A stretch of 64,000 bases of DNA, taken from NCBI GenBank assembly GCA_040381075.1, contig JBEIHX010000007.1, positions 62,001 through 126,000 of the forward strand, in the 5' to 3' direction. Each line of letters begins with the position of its first letter. The first letter of the stretch is position 1. The DNA is from JBEIHX01 sp040381075 (GTDB lineage: Bacteria; Pseudomonadota; Alphaproteobacteria; Caulobacterales; Aquidulcibacteraceae). A program made the translations under genes and the position numbers. This document shows, one piece after another, positions 8,239 to 16,453 of this stretch. Under the pieces are notes generated by a model, which saw only the letters and a program-made list of their open reading frames with translations, searched no databases and had not been told where the DNA came from.

Positions 8239-9198
8239 TTGGCGCATACCATCCGGGTGAGTCAGGATCCCCTTCGCCTGTTCGACCCAGCGCGCGTGCG
8301 CGCCCGGCGCGCCCGCGCGGCGGGCGGCTTCAGTGCGGCGGATTTTCTGGCGCGCCGCGCCGCAACGGACCTTGCGGACCGGCTGGATGCGGTGATGCGG
8401 ACCTTTCCGCGGGCGCTGGAGCTTGCCCCCCGCGGCGCGCTGCTGGCCGAGGCGATCGCGGCGCGACCGGCGGCGCAGGCCCGCATCGGCTGGCTTGCTG
8501 CGTGCGACACCATCGCGGCCACCCTGCCCGCTGCTCCGGCGGCGCGGTTCGTTGCCGACACCCAGGCCCCGCCGCTGGCGCCTGACAGCGTCGACCTTAT
8601 TGCGTCCGTGCTGGCCCTGCACTGGGTGAATGACCTGCCAGGCCTGTTCCTGCAGGTGCGCCGCGCGTTGCGGCCGGACGGCCTGTTTCTGGCGGCGTTT
8701 TTTGGCGGTGCGACCCTGACGGAGCTGCGCCAGAGTCTCCTGGCGGCGGAAGCGGAGATCTGCGGCGGGGCGGCGCTGCGGGTGTCTCCCTTCGCCGACC
8801 TGAACGATGCGGCGGCCCTTCTGCAGCGGGCGGGCTTCGCCTTGCCCGTGGCGGACTGTGATGTGGTGACGGCGCGCTACGATCACCTGTTCGCGCTGGT
8901 GCGGGATCTGCGCGCCATGGGCGAGACAGCAGCCTTCACCGAACGTGCTCCGCCCCTGCGGCGCGCCGTCGTGCTGCGCGCGGCGGAGATCTATGCCCAG
9001 CGGTTCAGCGATCCAGACGGGCGCATCCGCGCCACCTTCGAGATCGTGACCGTCACCGGCTGGGCGCCGCATGACAGCCAGCAGAAACCTCTGCGTCCGG
9101 GCAGCGCCAGGGTGCGCCTGGCTGCGGCGCTTGGCGTGGAGGAGCAGGCTGCGGGCGACAAGGCCGCCGGACCGCGGCGCGGGTCTACAGACGCTTGA
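8239..9198 (+). CDS. SAM-dependent methyltransferase, NDUFAF5/BioC-like
   Basis: A 319-residue class I methyltransferase. The central LDLI-type loops (DSVDLIASVLALHWVNDLPG, about residues 116-135, and LRPDGLFLAAFFGG) and the C-terminal TVTGWAPHDSQQKPLRPGSA are hallmarks of the alphaproteobacterial relatives of NDUFAF5, the factor that hydroxylates or modifies a complex I subunit in mitochondria. Biotin-pathway BioC is the other close relative. The glycine-rich SAM motif I is weak (ALELAPRGALLAEAI), so activity is uncertain. The start is unclear: TTG at 8239 or GTG at 8257 both fit and neither has a strong ribosome site. The 3' end overlaps the convergent NlpC/P60 gene by 14 bp. Confidence 0.82.
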   Translation: MAHTIRVSQDPLRLFDPARVRARRARAAGGFSAADFLARRAATDLADRLDAVMRTFPRALELAPRGALLAEAIAARPAAQARIGWLAACDTIAATLPAAPAARFVADTQAPPLAPDSVDLIASVLALHWVNDLPGLFLQVRRALRPDGLFLAAFFGGATLTELRQSLLAAEAEICGGAALRVSPFADLNDAAALLQRAGFALPVADCDVVTARYDHLFALVRDLRAMGETAAFTERAPPLRRAVVLRAAEIYAQRFSDPDGRIRATFEIVTVTGWAPHDSQQKPLRPGSARVRLAAALGVEEQAAGDKAAGPRRGSTDA

Positions 9199-10087
9199 TC
9201 GCCGTGATGTCGCCGCCGCCGGCTGCAAGGATGCGCGCACGCGCCGCCGCCAGGGGCTCGATGACCACCTCCATGAAGGCGGCCGTCGCATGCAGCATGC
9301 GGGCCGGGTCAAGCATGACGCCGACATGGCCTTTCCAGAACACCAGGTCGCCGCGCGCCAGACCGGCGAGATCATCGCGTACGGGGACCGCGCGGCCGAG
9401 GTCGCGCTCCATCATGTCGCTGTCGCGGGGCGCAGCGCGCCCACCGGCCTGCAACGCCGTCTGCACGAGCCCGGAGCAGTCAAGTCCAAGGCTTTCCTTG
9501 CCGCCCCATTGGTAGGGCGCGCCGAGAAAACGCTCGGCCGCTCCGACCCAATCCGCCGCAGCAGGCGGCGCATCAATGGCCGCGAGATGCCCCTGAAAGA
9601 TCCAGCCGGCCCGCGCGGCCCTGACGAAGCGTCCCTCGCCGCCCTCAGCGGTGATCTGGGCGTTCAGGCTGGCGAGAAACATCGGCGCCGACTTCACCGA
9701 AGGCTCGCTGAACACATAGGTTCGCAACGCGGTGACGCGGTGTGTCGGCGTCAGAACCGGCGCCGAAAGACAGGCCATGTCGACATAGCCCACATAGCCG
9801 TCCAGGCTTGCCTGGCCCCAGCCAAAGCCATCTCGCTCGTCGAACACGGTAAAGGTCTCGCCCAACAGGCATTGGGTGTCGAGCGCGCCGTCAGGCTCCG
9901 GCGTACGCCGGACGCAGGCGACGCCAGCCGTCACCTGATACAGGACGCCCTCGACAAACCGATCGGCGGTGACGCGCCCCTTCAGAAAGGCCGCTGCGAG
10001 GTCGCCGCGCGCGGGGGTTGTGCGCGGATCAGCACGCGAACCCGCCGCTGCGTCAGCCATGGGAACAGTTTCGGGCATCACGGTCAT
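9185..10087 (-). CDS. NlpC/P60 family cell-wall peptidase (C40)
   Basis: A 300-residue cysteine peptidase expected to cut D-Glu/meso-DAP bonds in peptidoglycan peptides. Two SH3-like segments cover about residues 45-170 and the C40 domain about 178-290. Catalytic residues are visible: Cys204 in LGLDCSGLVQ, His254 in WKGHVGVML and His266 in MLHATAAF. No signal peptide is evident at the N terminus, as in cytoplasmic recycling-type members such as those beside leucyl aminopeptidase in related bacteria; that gene is absent here. It overlaps the methyltransferase 3' end by 14 bp on the opposite strand. Start could be the Met at position 1 or position 4. Confidence 0.9.
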   Translation of the reverse strand: MTVMPETVPMADAAAGSRADPRTTPARGDLAAAFLKGRVTADRFVEGVLYQVTAGVACVRRTPEPDGALDTQCLLGETFTVFDERDGFGWGQASLDGYVGYVDMACLSAPVLTPTHRVTALRTYVFSEPSVKSAPMFLASLNAQITAEGGEGRFVRAARAGWIFQGHLAAIDAPPAAADWVGAAERFLGAPYQWGGKESLGLDCSGLVQTALQAGGRAAPRDSDMMERDLGRAVPVRDDLAGLARGDLVFWKGHVGVMLDPARMLHATAAFMEVVIEPLAAARARILAAGGGDITAIKRL

Positions 10088-10304
10088 TCCTGGGCATCAC
10101 ACAGGCACACACACACGTCTCCGATCACACAGGCCTCCCGCACACGCCACAGGCCCTTGGCAGACCGCTGCAAGGCTCGCCGGCCGCGCGGCGGCGCCGC
10201 CCGGACGCGCGAACCCTGACACTGGACAGGTCTTGACGGGGATCAGGATCCGCCCAGGGGGCCAGCTTTGGCCAGGCGCGCCGCGCGCCGCCATCCCGAC
10301 GCCC

Positions 10305-10706
10305 TCAGGCGGCCTGCCCCGTGGCCTTCCCCGTGGCCTTCCCCCCGGAGGCGGCGCGGTCGGAGAGCCCGCGCGCATTGCGGGTGATGCGCTCGGCGAG
10401 TTCGGCCAGGTAGACCGACCCCTTCGCCGTGCGCTGCACCAGAACGTTGCGCAGGTCTTCCTCGTCCTTCTTGCGGCGTACAAAACCATACTTGCTGAGC
10501 GTATCGAGCGCGCGGGTCACCGCCGGCTTGGTGATGTCGAGATGCTCGGCAAGCCCGCGCACCGTATGGGGCGGCGGGGTCATATAGACGGTCATCAGCA
10601 AGGCAAGCTGGCGCGCCGTAAGGTCCGGCTCCTCGCCGCGCACCGCCTGCAGTGTCACGCCGCACCACAGGTCCAGCGCCTGTTTGCTTGAAATCTCCAA
10701 GCCCAT
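10305..10706 (-). CDS. MarR family transcriptional regulator
   Basis: A 133-residue winged-helix protein. The recognition segment LAEHLDITKPAVTRALDTLSKYGFVRRKKDEEDLRNVLVQRT (about 53-95) is typical of MarR, with the wing in KDEEDLRN. The C terminus ends in GGKATGKATGQAA, produced by a 12-bp direct duplication at 10321-10344 (GTGGCCTTCCCC twice). It is divergent from a SnoaL-like gene; the shared 147-bp intergenic region contains a perfect palindrome at 10787-10798 that could be its operator. In related genomes a MarR gene of this type is found next to the NlpC/P60 peptidase, as here. Confidence 0.88.
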   Translation of the reverse strand: MGLEISSKQALDLWCGVTLQAVRGEEPDLTARQLALLMTVYMTPPPHTVRGLAEHLDITKPAVTRALDTLSKYGFVRRKKDEEDLRNVLVQRTAKGSVYLAELAERITRNARGLSDRAASGGKATGKATGQAA

Positions 10707-10786
10707 TCACAGCCCCAATCGCCTCGACGTCCCGTGCGCCCGGACGCCGATGTCAATCTTGGTTAACAAGGCTCAAGTGATTTGCC

Positions 10787-10798
10787 CTTGCGCGCAAG
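10787..10798. promoter_or_regulatory. Candidate MarR operator palindrome
   Basis: CTTGCGCGCAAG is a perfect 12-bp palindrome in the region shared by the divergent MarR and SnoaL-like genes, about 55 bp before the latter's start. TTGC-type half-sites with GCAA are common for MarR proteins. A less perfect CTTGGTTAACAAG element lies at 10758-10770. Assignment to this regulator is inferred from position only. Confidence 0.35.
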
Positions 10799-10853
10799 AT
10801 GGCGCTTGCGGTTTGGTCGCCAGGCGCTGAGTCTGGCGGCTCAGGAGACGCAG

Positions 10854-11225
10854 ATGACGAATTCGCAGTTGGTTCTGGACTTCATCGGGGCGTGGGAAGC
10901 CCGCGATGTGGAAGCCATTCTGGGCATGATGGCGCCGGACGTTGTGTATCATAACATCCCGATGCCGCCGATGACCGGCCACGCCGCCGTGCGCCAGTTC
11001 ATCGGACCGTTTCTGGCCATGTCGAAGCGGGTTGAGTGGCAGGTGCACGCCATCGCCGAAACCGCGCAGGGGGTGGTGCTCACAGAGCGCACCGATATCT
11101 TTGAACTGGCCAACGGCAAGACCGTCACGCTGCCGGTGATGGGCGCCTTCGAAATCGCTGACGGCAAAATCATCCGCTGGCGGGATTACTTCGACATGGC
11201 GCAGTTTCAGGGCCAGATGGCGTGA
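10854..11225 (+). CDS. SnoaL/limonene-epoxide hydrolase-like protein
   Basis: A 123-residue protein of the NTF2-like fold. It resembles the limonene-1,2-epoxide hydrolase subgroup: N-terminal helix NSQLVLDFIGAWEARDVEAILGMMAPDVVYHNIPMPPMTG, then VLTERTDIFELANGKTVTLPVMGAFEIADGKIIRWRDYFD at about 74-113, whose Arg/Asp positions match the Asp-Arg-Asp catalytic set of that enzyme. The true substrate is unknown; NTF2-like proteins also include isomerases and non-enzymes. The ATG at 10854 is preceded by GGAG at good distance; a longer frame from 10782 lacks support. It is divergent from the MarR gene and may be its target. Confidence 0.78.
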   Translation: MTNSQLVLDFIGAWEARDVEAILGMMAPDVVYHNIPMPPMTGHAAVRQFIGPFLAMSKRVEWQVHAIAETAQGVVLTERTDIFELANGKTVTLPVMGAFEIADGKIIRWRDYFDMAQFQGQMA

Positions 11226-11249
11226 CGCGCGCGCGGGCGCAGCGCTGGT

Positions 11250-12047
11250 TCAGCGCCCGGCCTGCACGGCGCGCGCAATGGCGGCGCTTGAGGGACGACC
11301 GGCATAACCGCGCGCCGGATCGATCTGGACGGTGAGCGCGCCTGCGCTCCAGGTCGCCTGTGGTGTCTTTGAGTACCCGATCCGGATGAGCAGCGGCCGA
11401 TCTGCGGCCAGCGCAGGACGGGCGGCGGAGATCGCCTGTGCAGCGCGCTGAGCGGCGTCGACGATCACGCCGGCTGCGACGTCGTCACCTTCCGGCGTCG
11501 CCAGCTGCACCGTGCGCCCCAGGGTGCGGCCGAGATCGCCGGCGATCACCTCCAGGCGCCGCTTCATCACTGATTTGGGCGCCAGCAGCGGAGGCAGGGG
11601 CTGGGTCTGGCCCACCATGGCCGCCGGCATGCCCTCCCGCGCTTCCGGCGTGTACAGGATCAGGCCGCCAAGCGCCGTGGCCCGCAGAACGACGTCGCCC
11701 GTATCTGTCTTGTAGAACTCATCGCCGCGCGGGCCCGGCGTGATGGTCAGCGCCATCACCTCATCCTGGCCTTCAAAGCGCAGCAAGGGGGGGGTCGCCG
11801 AGCGGTCCAGCGTGAAGCGACGCGGCGGGCTGGTCGCGGCCGAATAGAGCGCAGTCGGCGAATCCTGCGCTGCATTGGCGGTCGCAAACAAAGCTTCGCG
11901 CAGCGGGCTTTCACCCGCCTGCACGCGCCACGCCATGGCCGGGATGAGAGCCGCAGCGGCGGCGATGCGCCAAAACCATGTGGACGAGGCGTCAGCAGCC
12001 ATGCCCGGCAAGAACCCCCAAATGGCGGCGCTTTTTGGGCGCGTCAC
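11250..12047 (-). CDS. DUF4908-like exported protein
   Basis: A 265-residue secreted or periplasmic protein of unknown function. It has a hydrophobic stretch at about residues 25-42 ending in WRVQAGES, which fits a signal peptide. The body (ALYSAATSPPRRFTLDRSATPPLLRFEGQDEVMALTITPGPRGDEFYKTDTGDVVLRATALGGLILYTP) resembles proteins labelled DUF4908 in Caulobacter and relatives; that match is from memory of the family and moderate. Two starts are plausible: GTG at 12047, which has GGAG at a 5-base spacing, or ATG at 12002, which would place the signal peptide nearer the N terminus. It faces the sugar dehydrogenase gene divergently. Confidence 0.6.
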   Translation of the reverse strand: MTRPKSAAIWGFLPGMAADASSTWFWRIAAAAALIPAMAWRVQAGESPLREALFATANAAQDSPTALYSAATSPPRRFTLDRSATPPLLRFEGQDEVMALTITPGPRGDEFYKTDTGDVVLRATALGGLILYTPEAREGMPAAMVGQTQPLPPLLAPKSVMKRRLEVIAGDLGRTLGRTVQLATPEGDDVAAGVIVDAAQRAAQAISAARPALAADRPLLIRIGYSKTPQATWSAGALTVQIDPARGYAGRPSSAAIARAVQAGR

Positions 12048-12163
12048 AACGCTCCGGCGCGCCGCTTACGAATTCGTGAACGGGCGCCGGGCCGATCCGG
12101 CATGGACGCCGGCCCGCTGCGGGCCATTTTCCTTGCTTTTGTGAGCCCCCGGTGAGCCGTCCC

Positions 12164-13399
12164 ATGCGCGTCCCCTCAATGATCCTGACCCTTCTCAGCG
12201 CCGCAGTCTGGGGAGCCGCAGTCTGGGGGGCCGCCCCGGCACGGACCATGGCGGCGGAGAAGCCCGGCCCGGGGCTGGCCCCCGCAGATGCGCGCACCGG
12301 GATCGCCCCTGCCCCCGCCGACCCGACGCGCCTGCCAATCGCCCAGGGATGGCGGGCCGAGACGCTCGTGGAGGGGCTTGAACACCCATGGGGCCTCGCT
12401 TTCCTGCCAGGGGGCGACCTTCTGATCACCGAGCGCCCGGGCCGTCTTCGGCGCGTCAGGGACGGGGTCCTGCTGCCGGATCCGATTGCGGGCGCTCCGG
12501 CGGTCCTGGCGCTGCGCCAGGGCGGACTCCTCGATGTCGCGGCGGATCCTGACTTCGCCCGCAACAGGTTCATCTACCTGTCCTTTGCGGCGGGCAGCGA
12601 CAACGCCAATGCAACGCGCGTGGTGCGCGGCCGGCTGCAGGACGACCGGCTGCTCGATGTGACCCAGATCTTTGAGGCTGCGCCGCAGAAGGCCGGCGGG
12701 TTTCATTTCGGCTCGCGCCTGCTCTTCCTGCCCGACGGCGCCCTGCTGGTGTCGGTCGGCGACGGAGGCAGCGAGCGCAACAGGGCGCAGGACCTCGGCG
12801 CCCATTTCGGGAAAGTGGCGCGCATCAGACCGGACGGCGGGACCGCGACCGACAATCCCTTCCACGCACGCGCCGATGCGCGCGCCGAGGTCTGGTCCTA
12901 CGGGCACCGCAACATTCAGGGCATGGCGCGCGACCCGGTGAGCGGGAGGATCTACGCCACAGAGCACGGCGCGCAGGGCGGCGACGAACTCAATCTGCTG
13001 ACCCCCGGATCCAACTATGGCTGGCCGCTCGCCACGTCCGCCGTGGAGTACGGACCGGAGAGGCGACCGATCTCGCCCCATCGCAGCCTGCCCGAGATGA
13101 CCGATCCGCTCGTCGTGTGGACCCCCTCCATCGCGCCCTCAGGTCTCACCGTCTATCGCGGCGATCTGTTCAAGGCCTGGAACGGCGACCTCCTTGCAGG
13201 GGCCCTTGTCACCGGCTCGCGCGCCATGGCCGGAGGCGTGGTGCGCATTGACCTGGATGATGAGGGGCGGGTTGTGGGGCAGGAGAGGCTCCCGATTGAG
13301 GCGCGGGTGCGTGACGTGCGCACAGGCCCGGACGGCGCCCTCTACGTGCTGACCGACGAAGCCAGGGGGCGCCTCATCCGAATAACGCCCGCTCCGTAG
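12164..13399 (+). CDS. PQQ-dependent aldose-sugar dehydrogenase family protein
   Basis: A 411-residue exported beta-propeller enzyme of the soluble glucose dehydrogenase/YliI family, expected to oxidise sugars in the periplasm with PQQ. Visible family motifs are HPWGLAFLPGGDLLITERPGR (about 80-100), GGLLDVAADPDFA, HFGSRLLFLPDGALLVSVGDGG (about 184-205), SYGHRNIQGMARDP and ATEHGAQGGDELN, which carry the catalytic His and PQQ/Ca ligands. The signal peptide contains an in-frame 15-bp duplication giving AVWGAAVWGAA. ATG at 12164 has GGTGAG upstream; GTG at 12152 is an alternative adding four residues. No PQQ synthesis genes occur in the window. Confidence 0.9.
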   Translation: MRVPSMILTLLSAAVWGAAVWGAAPARTMAAEKPGPGLAPADARTGIAPAPADPTRLPIAQGWRAETLVEGLEHPWGLAFLPGGDLLITERPGRLRRVRDGVLLPDPIAGAPAVLALRQGGLLDVAADPDFARNRFIYLSFAAGSDNANATRVVRGRLQDDRLLDVTQIFEAAPQKAGGFHFGSRLLFLPDGALLVSVGDGGSERNRAQDLGAHFGKVARIRPDGGTATDNPFHARADARAEVWSYGHRNIQGMARDPVSGRIYATEHGAQGGDELNLLTPGSNYGWPLATSAVEYGPERRPISPHRSLPEMTDPLVVWTPSIAPSGLTVYRGDLFKAWNGDLLAGALVTGSRAMAGGVVRIDLDDEGRVVGQERLPIEARVRDVRTGPDGALYVLTDEARGRLIRITPAP

Positions 13400-13597
13400 G
13401 CAAGCAAAACCACGGCCGTCCCGCAGGCGCCTGCGCATATCGCACCCCAAACGGGCGACGCGCGTGTGATCACAGACCAGCCACAGCCGTCACGAACCAC
13501 CGAACACCGCGATCGTGGCCGGCCTGCAGGGGGCAGCCTCCTCAGGAGGCTGCACGAAAGCTGCCTGTCGCCCATTGCGCGAGGCGCCATTGGCGGC

Positions 13598-14023
13598 TCA
13601 CCCTATCAGGTAACTCAGCTGGGCGAGAACGCATCCGTGACGCTCCAGGGCATCCCGTAATCTGGCGTTTCCTGGCGCTACGTTGACCGAGAAAAAACCA
13701 CTTCGTACGGATTTGATGGCGGGCAGCGGGACAAACCTGGACCTGATTTCACGAAGGACGGATGCAAGGGCCCCGTCTATGAAGTCATCCAGTATGTTGA
13801 TGCCGATTGTGTTCTGGTCGGTGACATAGATGCTTCCGATGTATCCCTCCCTGGTCTTGACCAGATGCCAGGATAAATAAGGATTGCTCGAAATAAAGTC
13901 TCTATGCTGATCATAGTCAGGCATCTGCTGGTGGCTGATCCCATGAATTCGCCTGGACAGAAGATCATACAAAGCCCTGATCTGACCATCCTCACCCGTC
14001 ACACTCTCGAATTCGATTTCCAT
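13598..14023 (-). CDS. GNAT-like protein following pseH
   Basis: A 141-residue protein that looks like a small acetyltransferase-type fold: HLVKTREGYIGSIYVTDQNTIGINILDDF in the middle resembles the beta4-beta5 and acetyl-CoA region of GNAT proteins, and NVAPGNARLRDALERHGCVLAQLSYLI the C-terminal helix and strand. It starts 3 bp after the PseH-like gene ends, so the two are one operon and it probably acts on a related sugar or sugar nucleotide. Its codon use is visibly AT-richer than neighbouring genes, suggesting arrival with pseH by transfer. Function is not assigned beyond this. Confidence 0.6.
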   Translation of the reverse strand: MEIEFESVTGEDGQIRALYDLLSRRIHGISHQQMPDYDQHRDFISSNPYLSWHLVKTREGYIGSIYVTDQNTIGINILDDFIDGALASVLREIRSRFVPLPAIKSVRSGFFSVNVAPGNARLRDALERHGCVLAQLSYLIG

Positions 14024-14026
14024 GAC

Positions 14027-14620
14027 TTAAACAGACACCGCTGGCGCTTCGACAACGACCGAAAACCTGTCCAATATTGATGTGTGTGAAACCGCCAACT
14101 CCTCACGCCTCGCGACCCAGTCGTCTTTCGTGAGCCCCATGAAATGCACGCCGATGCGGGCATTGTTCTTGATGACATTCGAGCGCCTGAAGCCTTCTTC
14201 GGCAAATCCGAATTTGAGGTGCATCCTGACGACAGCCGGATTTGTTTCAATCACCTCGCAGTTCAGCTTTTCAAGACCAAGCGTATCAAAGGCATAATTC
14301 AACAGGGCGAATTCCAGCGCTGCCCCCAGACCTCCACGCGCCTTCTCATCCAGGTAAAACGCCCAATCGGATTTCTTGTGCAGCCGGTCCAACGCATTGA
14401 TGGAGACGACGCCGGACACGGCCCCATTGAGCAAAACAACAAAGACGATTTGGCCGGGGTCTTTCTCCAGCGCCTCTATCCAGGCCAAATGCTCATCCAA
14501 ACCAATCACATGATCAGTGTACATGGAACGGCGAACGCTCTCCAGATTTCTGATGTCCCTGACCTGTTTCTTCTGGTCGAGGGTGCATTTGGTGATGTCA
14601 CGCAGAACGACTTTTTCCAT
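14027..14620 (-). CDS. pseH: PseH-like sugar-amine N-acetyltransferase
   Basis: A 197-residue GNAT protein resembling PseH (FlmH in Caulobacter), which acetylates UDP-4-amino-4,6-dideoxy-beta-L-AltNAc in the pathway to pseudaminic acid, the sugar used to decorate flagellin or surface glycans. Visible are VRDIRNLESVRRSMYTDHVIGLDEHLAWIEAL at the N terminus (typical of PseH), WAFYLDEKARGGLGAALEFALLNYAFDTLGLEKLNCEVIETNPAVVRMHLKFGFAEEGFRR covering the acetyl-CoA loop and the E-N-x3 motif. The other pse genes are not in this window, so the product may serve a distant locus. Base composition is clearly AT-richer than the surroundings. Confidence 0.78.
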   Translation of the reverse strand: MEKVVLRDITKCTLDQKKQVRDIRNLESVRRSMYTDHVIGLDEHLAWIEALEKDPGQIVFVVLLNGAVSGVVSINALDRLHKKSDWAFYLDEKARGGLGAALEFALLNYAFDTLGLEKLNCEVIETNPAVVRMHLKFGFAEEGFRRSNVIKNNARIGVHFMGLTKDDWVARREELAVSHTSILDRFSVVVEAPAVSV

Positions 14621-15079
14621 AATCGTCCCTTAAACCGCAGCCAAAAGGCCCGCCACCCACAAAAGGCCCGCCACCCAACGGACAACAAACGGCTCGCCAG
14701 AGGCCTGCAATGTTTCTTGCTGAGGCGAAGCGGTCCGATAAAGCCACGATCATGTTCTCCATACATTAATTCCAGGTCCTCGCCCCCCGGTCAAAAACAC
14801 CCGCCACGAGCGTTTCCATGTGGTGGGCGACGACCTGCAGGAGCGTCGAGGGACAGCATGGTGCGCTCCTGACGTCGTCCTCAGGGGCGTTCTCAGGGGC
14901 GTTCTCAGCCGCAAGCCATGCGCCAATCGGTCGAACTCACTGGACCGGCGCGTCAGCGGCGCTGGCGGTTGGCGGGCAAGCGACCGGGTGGCGTCGCCTG
15001 CCTGTGATCCGGGCGACATGCAGGCGCGCTGTCACAGCAGCGGTCACGGCGGCATCCAGCACAATAACCTGGCAGGCCC
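14621..15079. other. Gap with short direct repeats
   Basis: About 460 bases with no supported gene. It holds an 18-bp unit (CAAAAGGCCCGCCACCCA) twice at 14642-14677 and a 12-bp unit (TCAGGGGCGTTC) twice at 14881-14904. The left part is AT-richer, continuous with the pseH islet; the right part is remnant sequence downstream of the decayed AbiEi gene. Confidence 0.5.
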
Positions 15080-15645
15080 CGCCAGTGGCGGCAGGCGCGC
15101 GTTGCGCAGGCCTCGATGGCCATATCACGTCCGACGTCATCGCGGCGCCTGACTCAGTCCACGATGGTCCGCGCCGCGGTGGTGACCTTGACGGACATAC
15201 CCTCAATCACGTGGGTCTCCACGCCAAGCCTCAGCCCCTCGCCACCAACACGGAACACTCTGAGCCTGACCGGCGGCCGCACGCAAAAACGCGCTCTTCG
15301 ATCAATGCAGACCCGGACCTCCTGAGGACAATGCGTCGTCAGACCGTGGAATCGGAGCGCTGACAGAAACGCCATGACGGCATGCGGTGTGCGATGCGCG
15401 ACCTCAGCAATCGATGCTTCAGCCGCCATAGGGCCACCGACGCGGCGGTAAAGTCTGCGCTCAGGCTGTTCAGGTTCGCCGCGCTGCACGAGACGGCGAC
15501 GCGTTTCGCGCGCGATGCCGGCTTCTGCGAGATCACGCGCCCGCATCAGCGGGGTCTTGCCGACATGAGCAGGGGCGCGCGCTGCCTGCGGCGGAGCTTC
15601 GTCTCCGTGGCGCATCGATCGAACGGTCACGGGCGCACGCGACAT
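15080..15645 (-). pseudogene. Decayed AbiEi-type antitoxin/regulator
   Basis: The open part (15154-15645) encodes 163 residues like the AbiEi-family transcriptional regulators of type IV toxin-antitoxin systems: RARDLAEAGIARETRRRLVQRGE (winged helix), then RRLYRRVGG, EVAHRTPHAVMAFLSALRFHGLTTH and VKVTTAARTIVD. Family members continue with CF-x-HRN-KVGLDVALEALRDAW. Here TGA stops the frame exactly where that Cys is expected, the same frame continues as VRRRDDVGRDMAIEA, and near 15109-15112 the match shifts to another frame (LRNA). So there is a nonsense change and a probable 1-bp deletion. No AbiEii toxin gene is nearby. The end near 15080 is approximate. Confidence 0.7.
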
Positions 15646-15694
15646 GGCGTCCGCATCAACAGCGCAAACGCCGCCGATGTGTCACCTCAAAACT

Positions 15695-15707
15695 TGACGT
15701 TACGTCA
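15695..15707. promoter_or_regulatory. Palindrome upstream of the AbiEi remnant
   Basis: TGACGTTACGTCA is a perfect inverted repeat about 50 bp upstream of the AbiEi-type start. AbiEi proteins repress their own promoter through inverted repeats, so this may be the remnant operator. It also resembles the TTGACG-type sites near the MerR gene at 46.4 kb, so chance or another regulator cannot be excluded. The flanking sequence up to about 15900 is AT-rich. Confidence 0.3.
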
Positions 15708-15923
15708 CATTATTCACGGCCGGCTCTCGCCTCTGATGCTCGAACGCGATGACCTGACAGCTGACCCAGATCATTCCCCGTCGGTCCAAGGACTGCAGAG
15801 AGTTTCCTGACGTGCGCCTGAACCGTGCGCCAGAATTGCACGAACGCGCACTCAAATAATTGATACTATATGACTTTTTACAAATTCATCATCGGATCCT
15901 GGAGTTGCCCCCGGATCCCCGCG

Positions 15924-16139
15924 TCACCCCTGCGCCCCGGGCCGACCTGGATCATGCGGGCCACCCCGGGCGACAAACCGGCGATCGCAGTAGAGGCAGT
16001 CGACGCTGCCGTCCTCGCCCATGGTGTACCAGACACGCGGATGGCCGAGCGCGCCCCCGCCGCCGTCGCACATCACGCGATGCTGATCTGTGATGATGAC
16101 CTCGGGTGTATCATGCGGGGCGGTTGAAGGCTCTGCCAT
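15924..16139 (-). CDS. NDUFS6-like zinc-finger protein (zf-CHCC)
   Basis: A 71-residue protein with the CHCC zinc-finger pattern: VMCDGGGGALGHPRVWYTMGEDGSVDCLYCDRRFV, giving Cys24, His33, Cys48 and Cys51 as zinc ligands. This is the bacterial counterpart of the complex I accessory subunit NDUFS6 and is found in most alphaproteobacteria as a very short gene. The ATG at 16139 gives the usual length; a much longer open frame to 16439 is low-complexity and was not used. It is divergent from the ABC ATPase gene. The C-terminal tail GGPHDPGRPGAQG is longer than usual. Confidence 0.88.
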   Translation of the reverse strand: MAEPSTAPHDTPEVIITDQHRVMCDGGGGALGHPRVWYTMGEDGSVDCLYCDRRFVARGGPHDPGRPGAQG

Positions 16140-16453
16140 GAGTGCGGATCCGCTGCTGGTGTGGCGCAATGCGCCTGACATGCTCGCAATCGCCAGACGC
16201 GTCCAGACCCGAATTCTGCGACCCTCGCTCTGGCGCAGATCCGTGATCGGGCGCCCCCCGGCGACCCGGGTGCGCGCTGACCCGCCGGCTGCGTCGCCTG
16301 CGTCCTTCACCCTCGCGCGGACTGGCCGGCAGCTCCCCCGGGGGCGCTCGGCGCGGGCGGACCCGGACGAACTCCGTCTGGCGCCAGGCGCGTCCGGGAT
16401 TGGCGTGCGCGCCCGGTTCGGCCTATGGAGAGGTGTCACGATCAGGAGGCGTC
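16140..16453. other. Divergent region between zinc-finger and ABC genes
   Basis: A frame on the plus strand opens at 16138 and runs into the ABC gene out of frame, but its product is Arg/Pro-rich and resembles nothing I know. The only clear signal is the AGGAGG ribosome site at 16444-16449 before the ABC ATPase start. Confidence 0.4.

Noticed and set aside
13598..15900. Integrative element or insertion sequence around the AT-richer islet
   Set aside because: No transposase, integrase, tRNA attachment site or terminal inverted repeats could be found at its borders.
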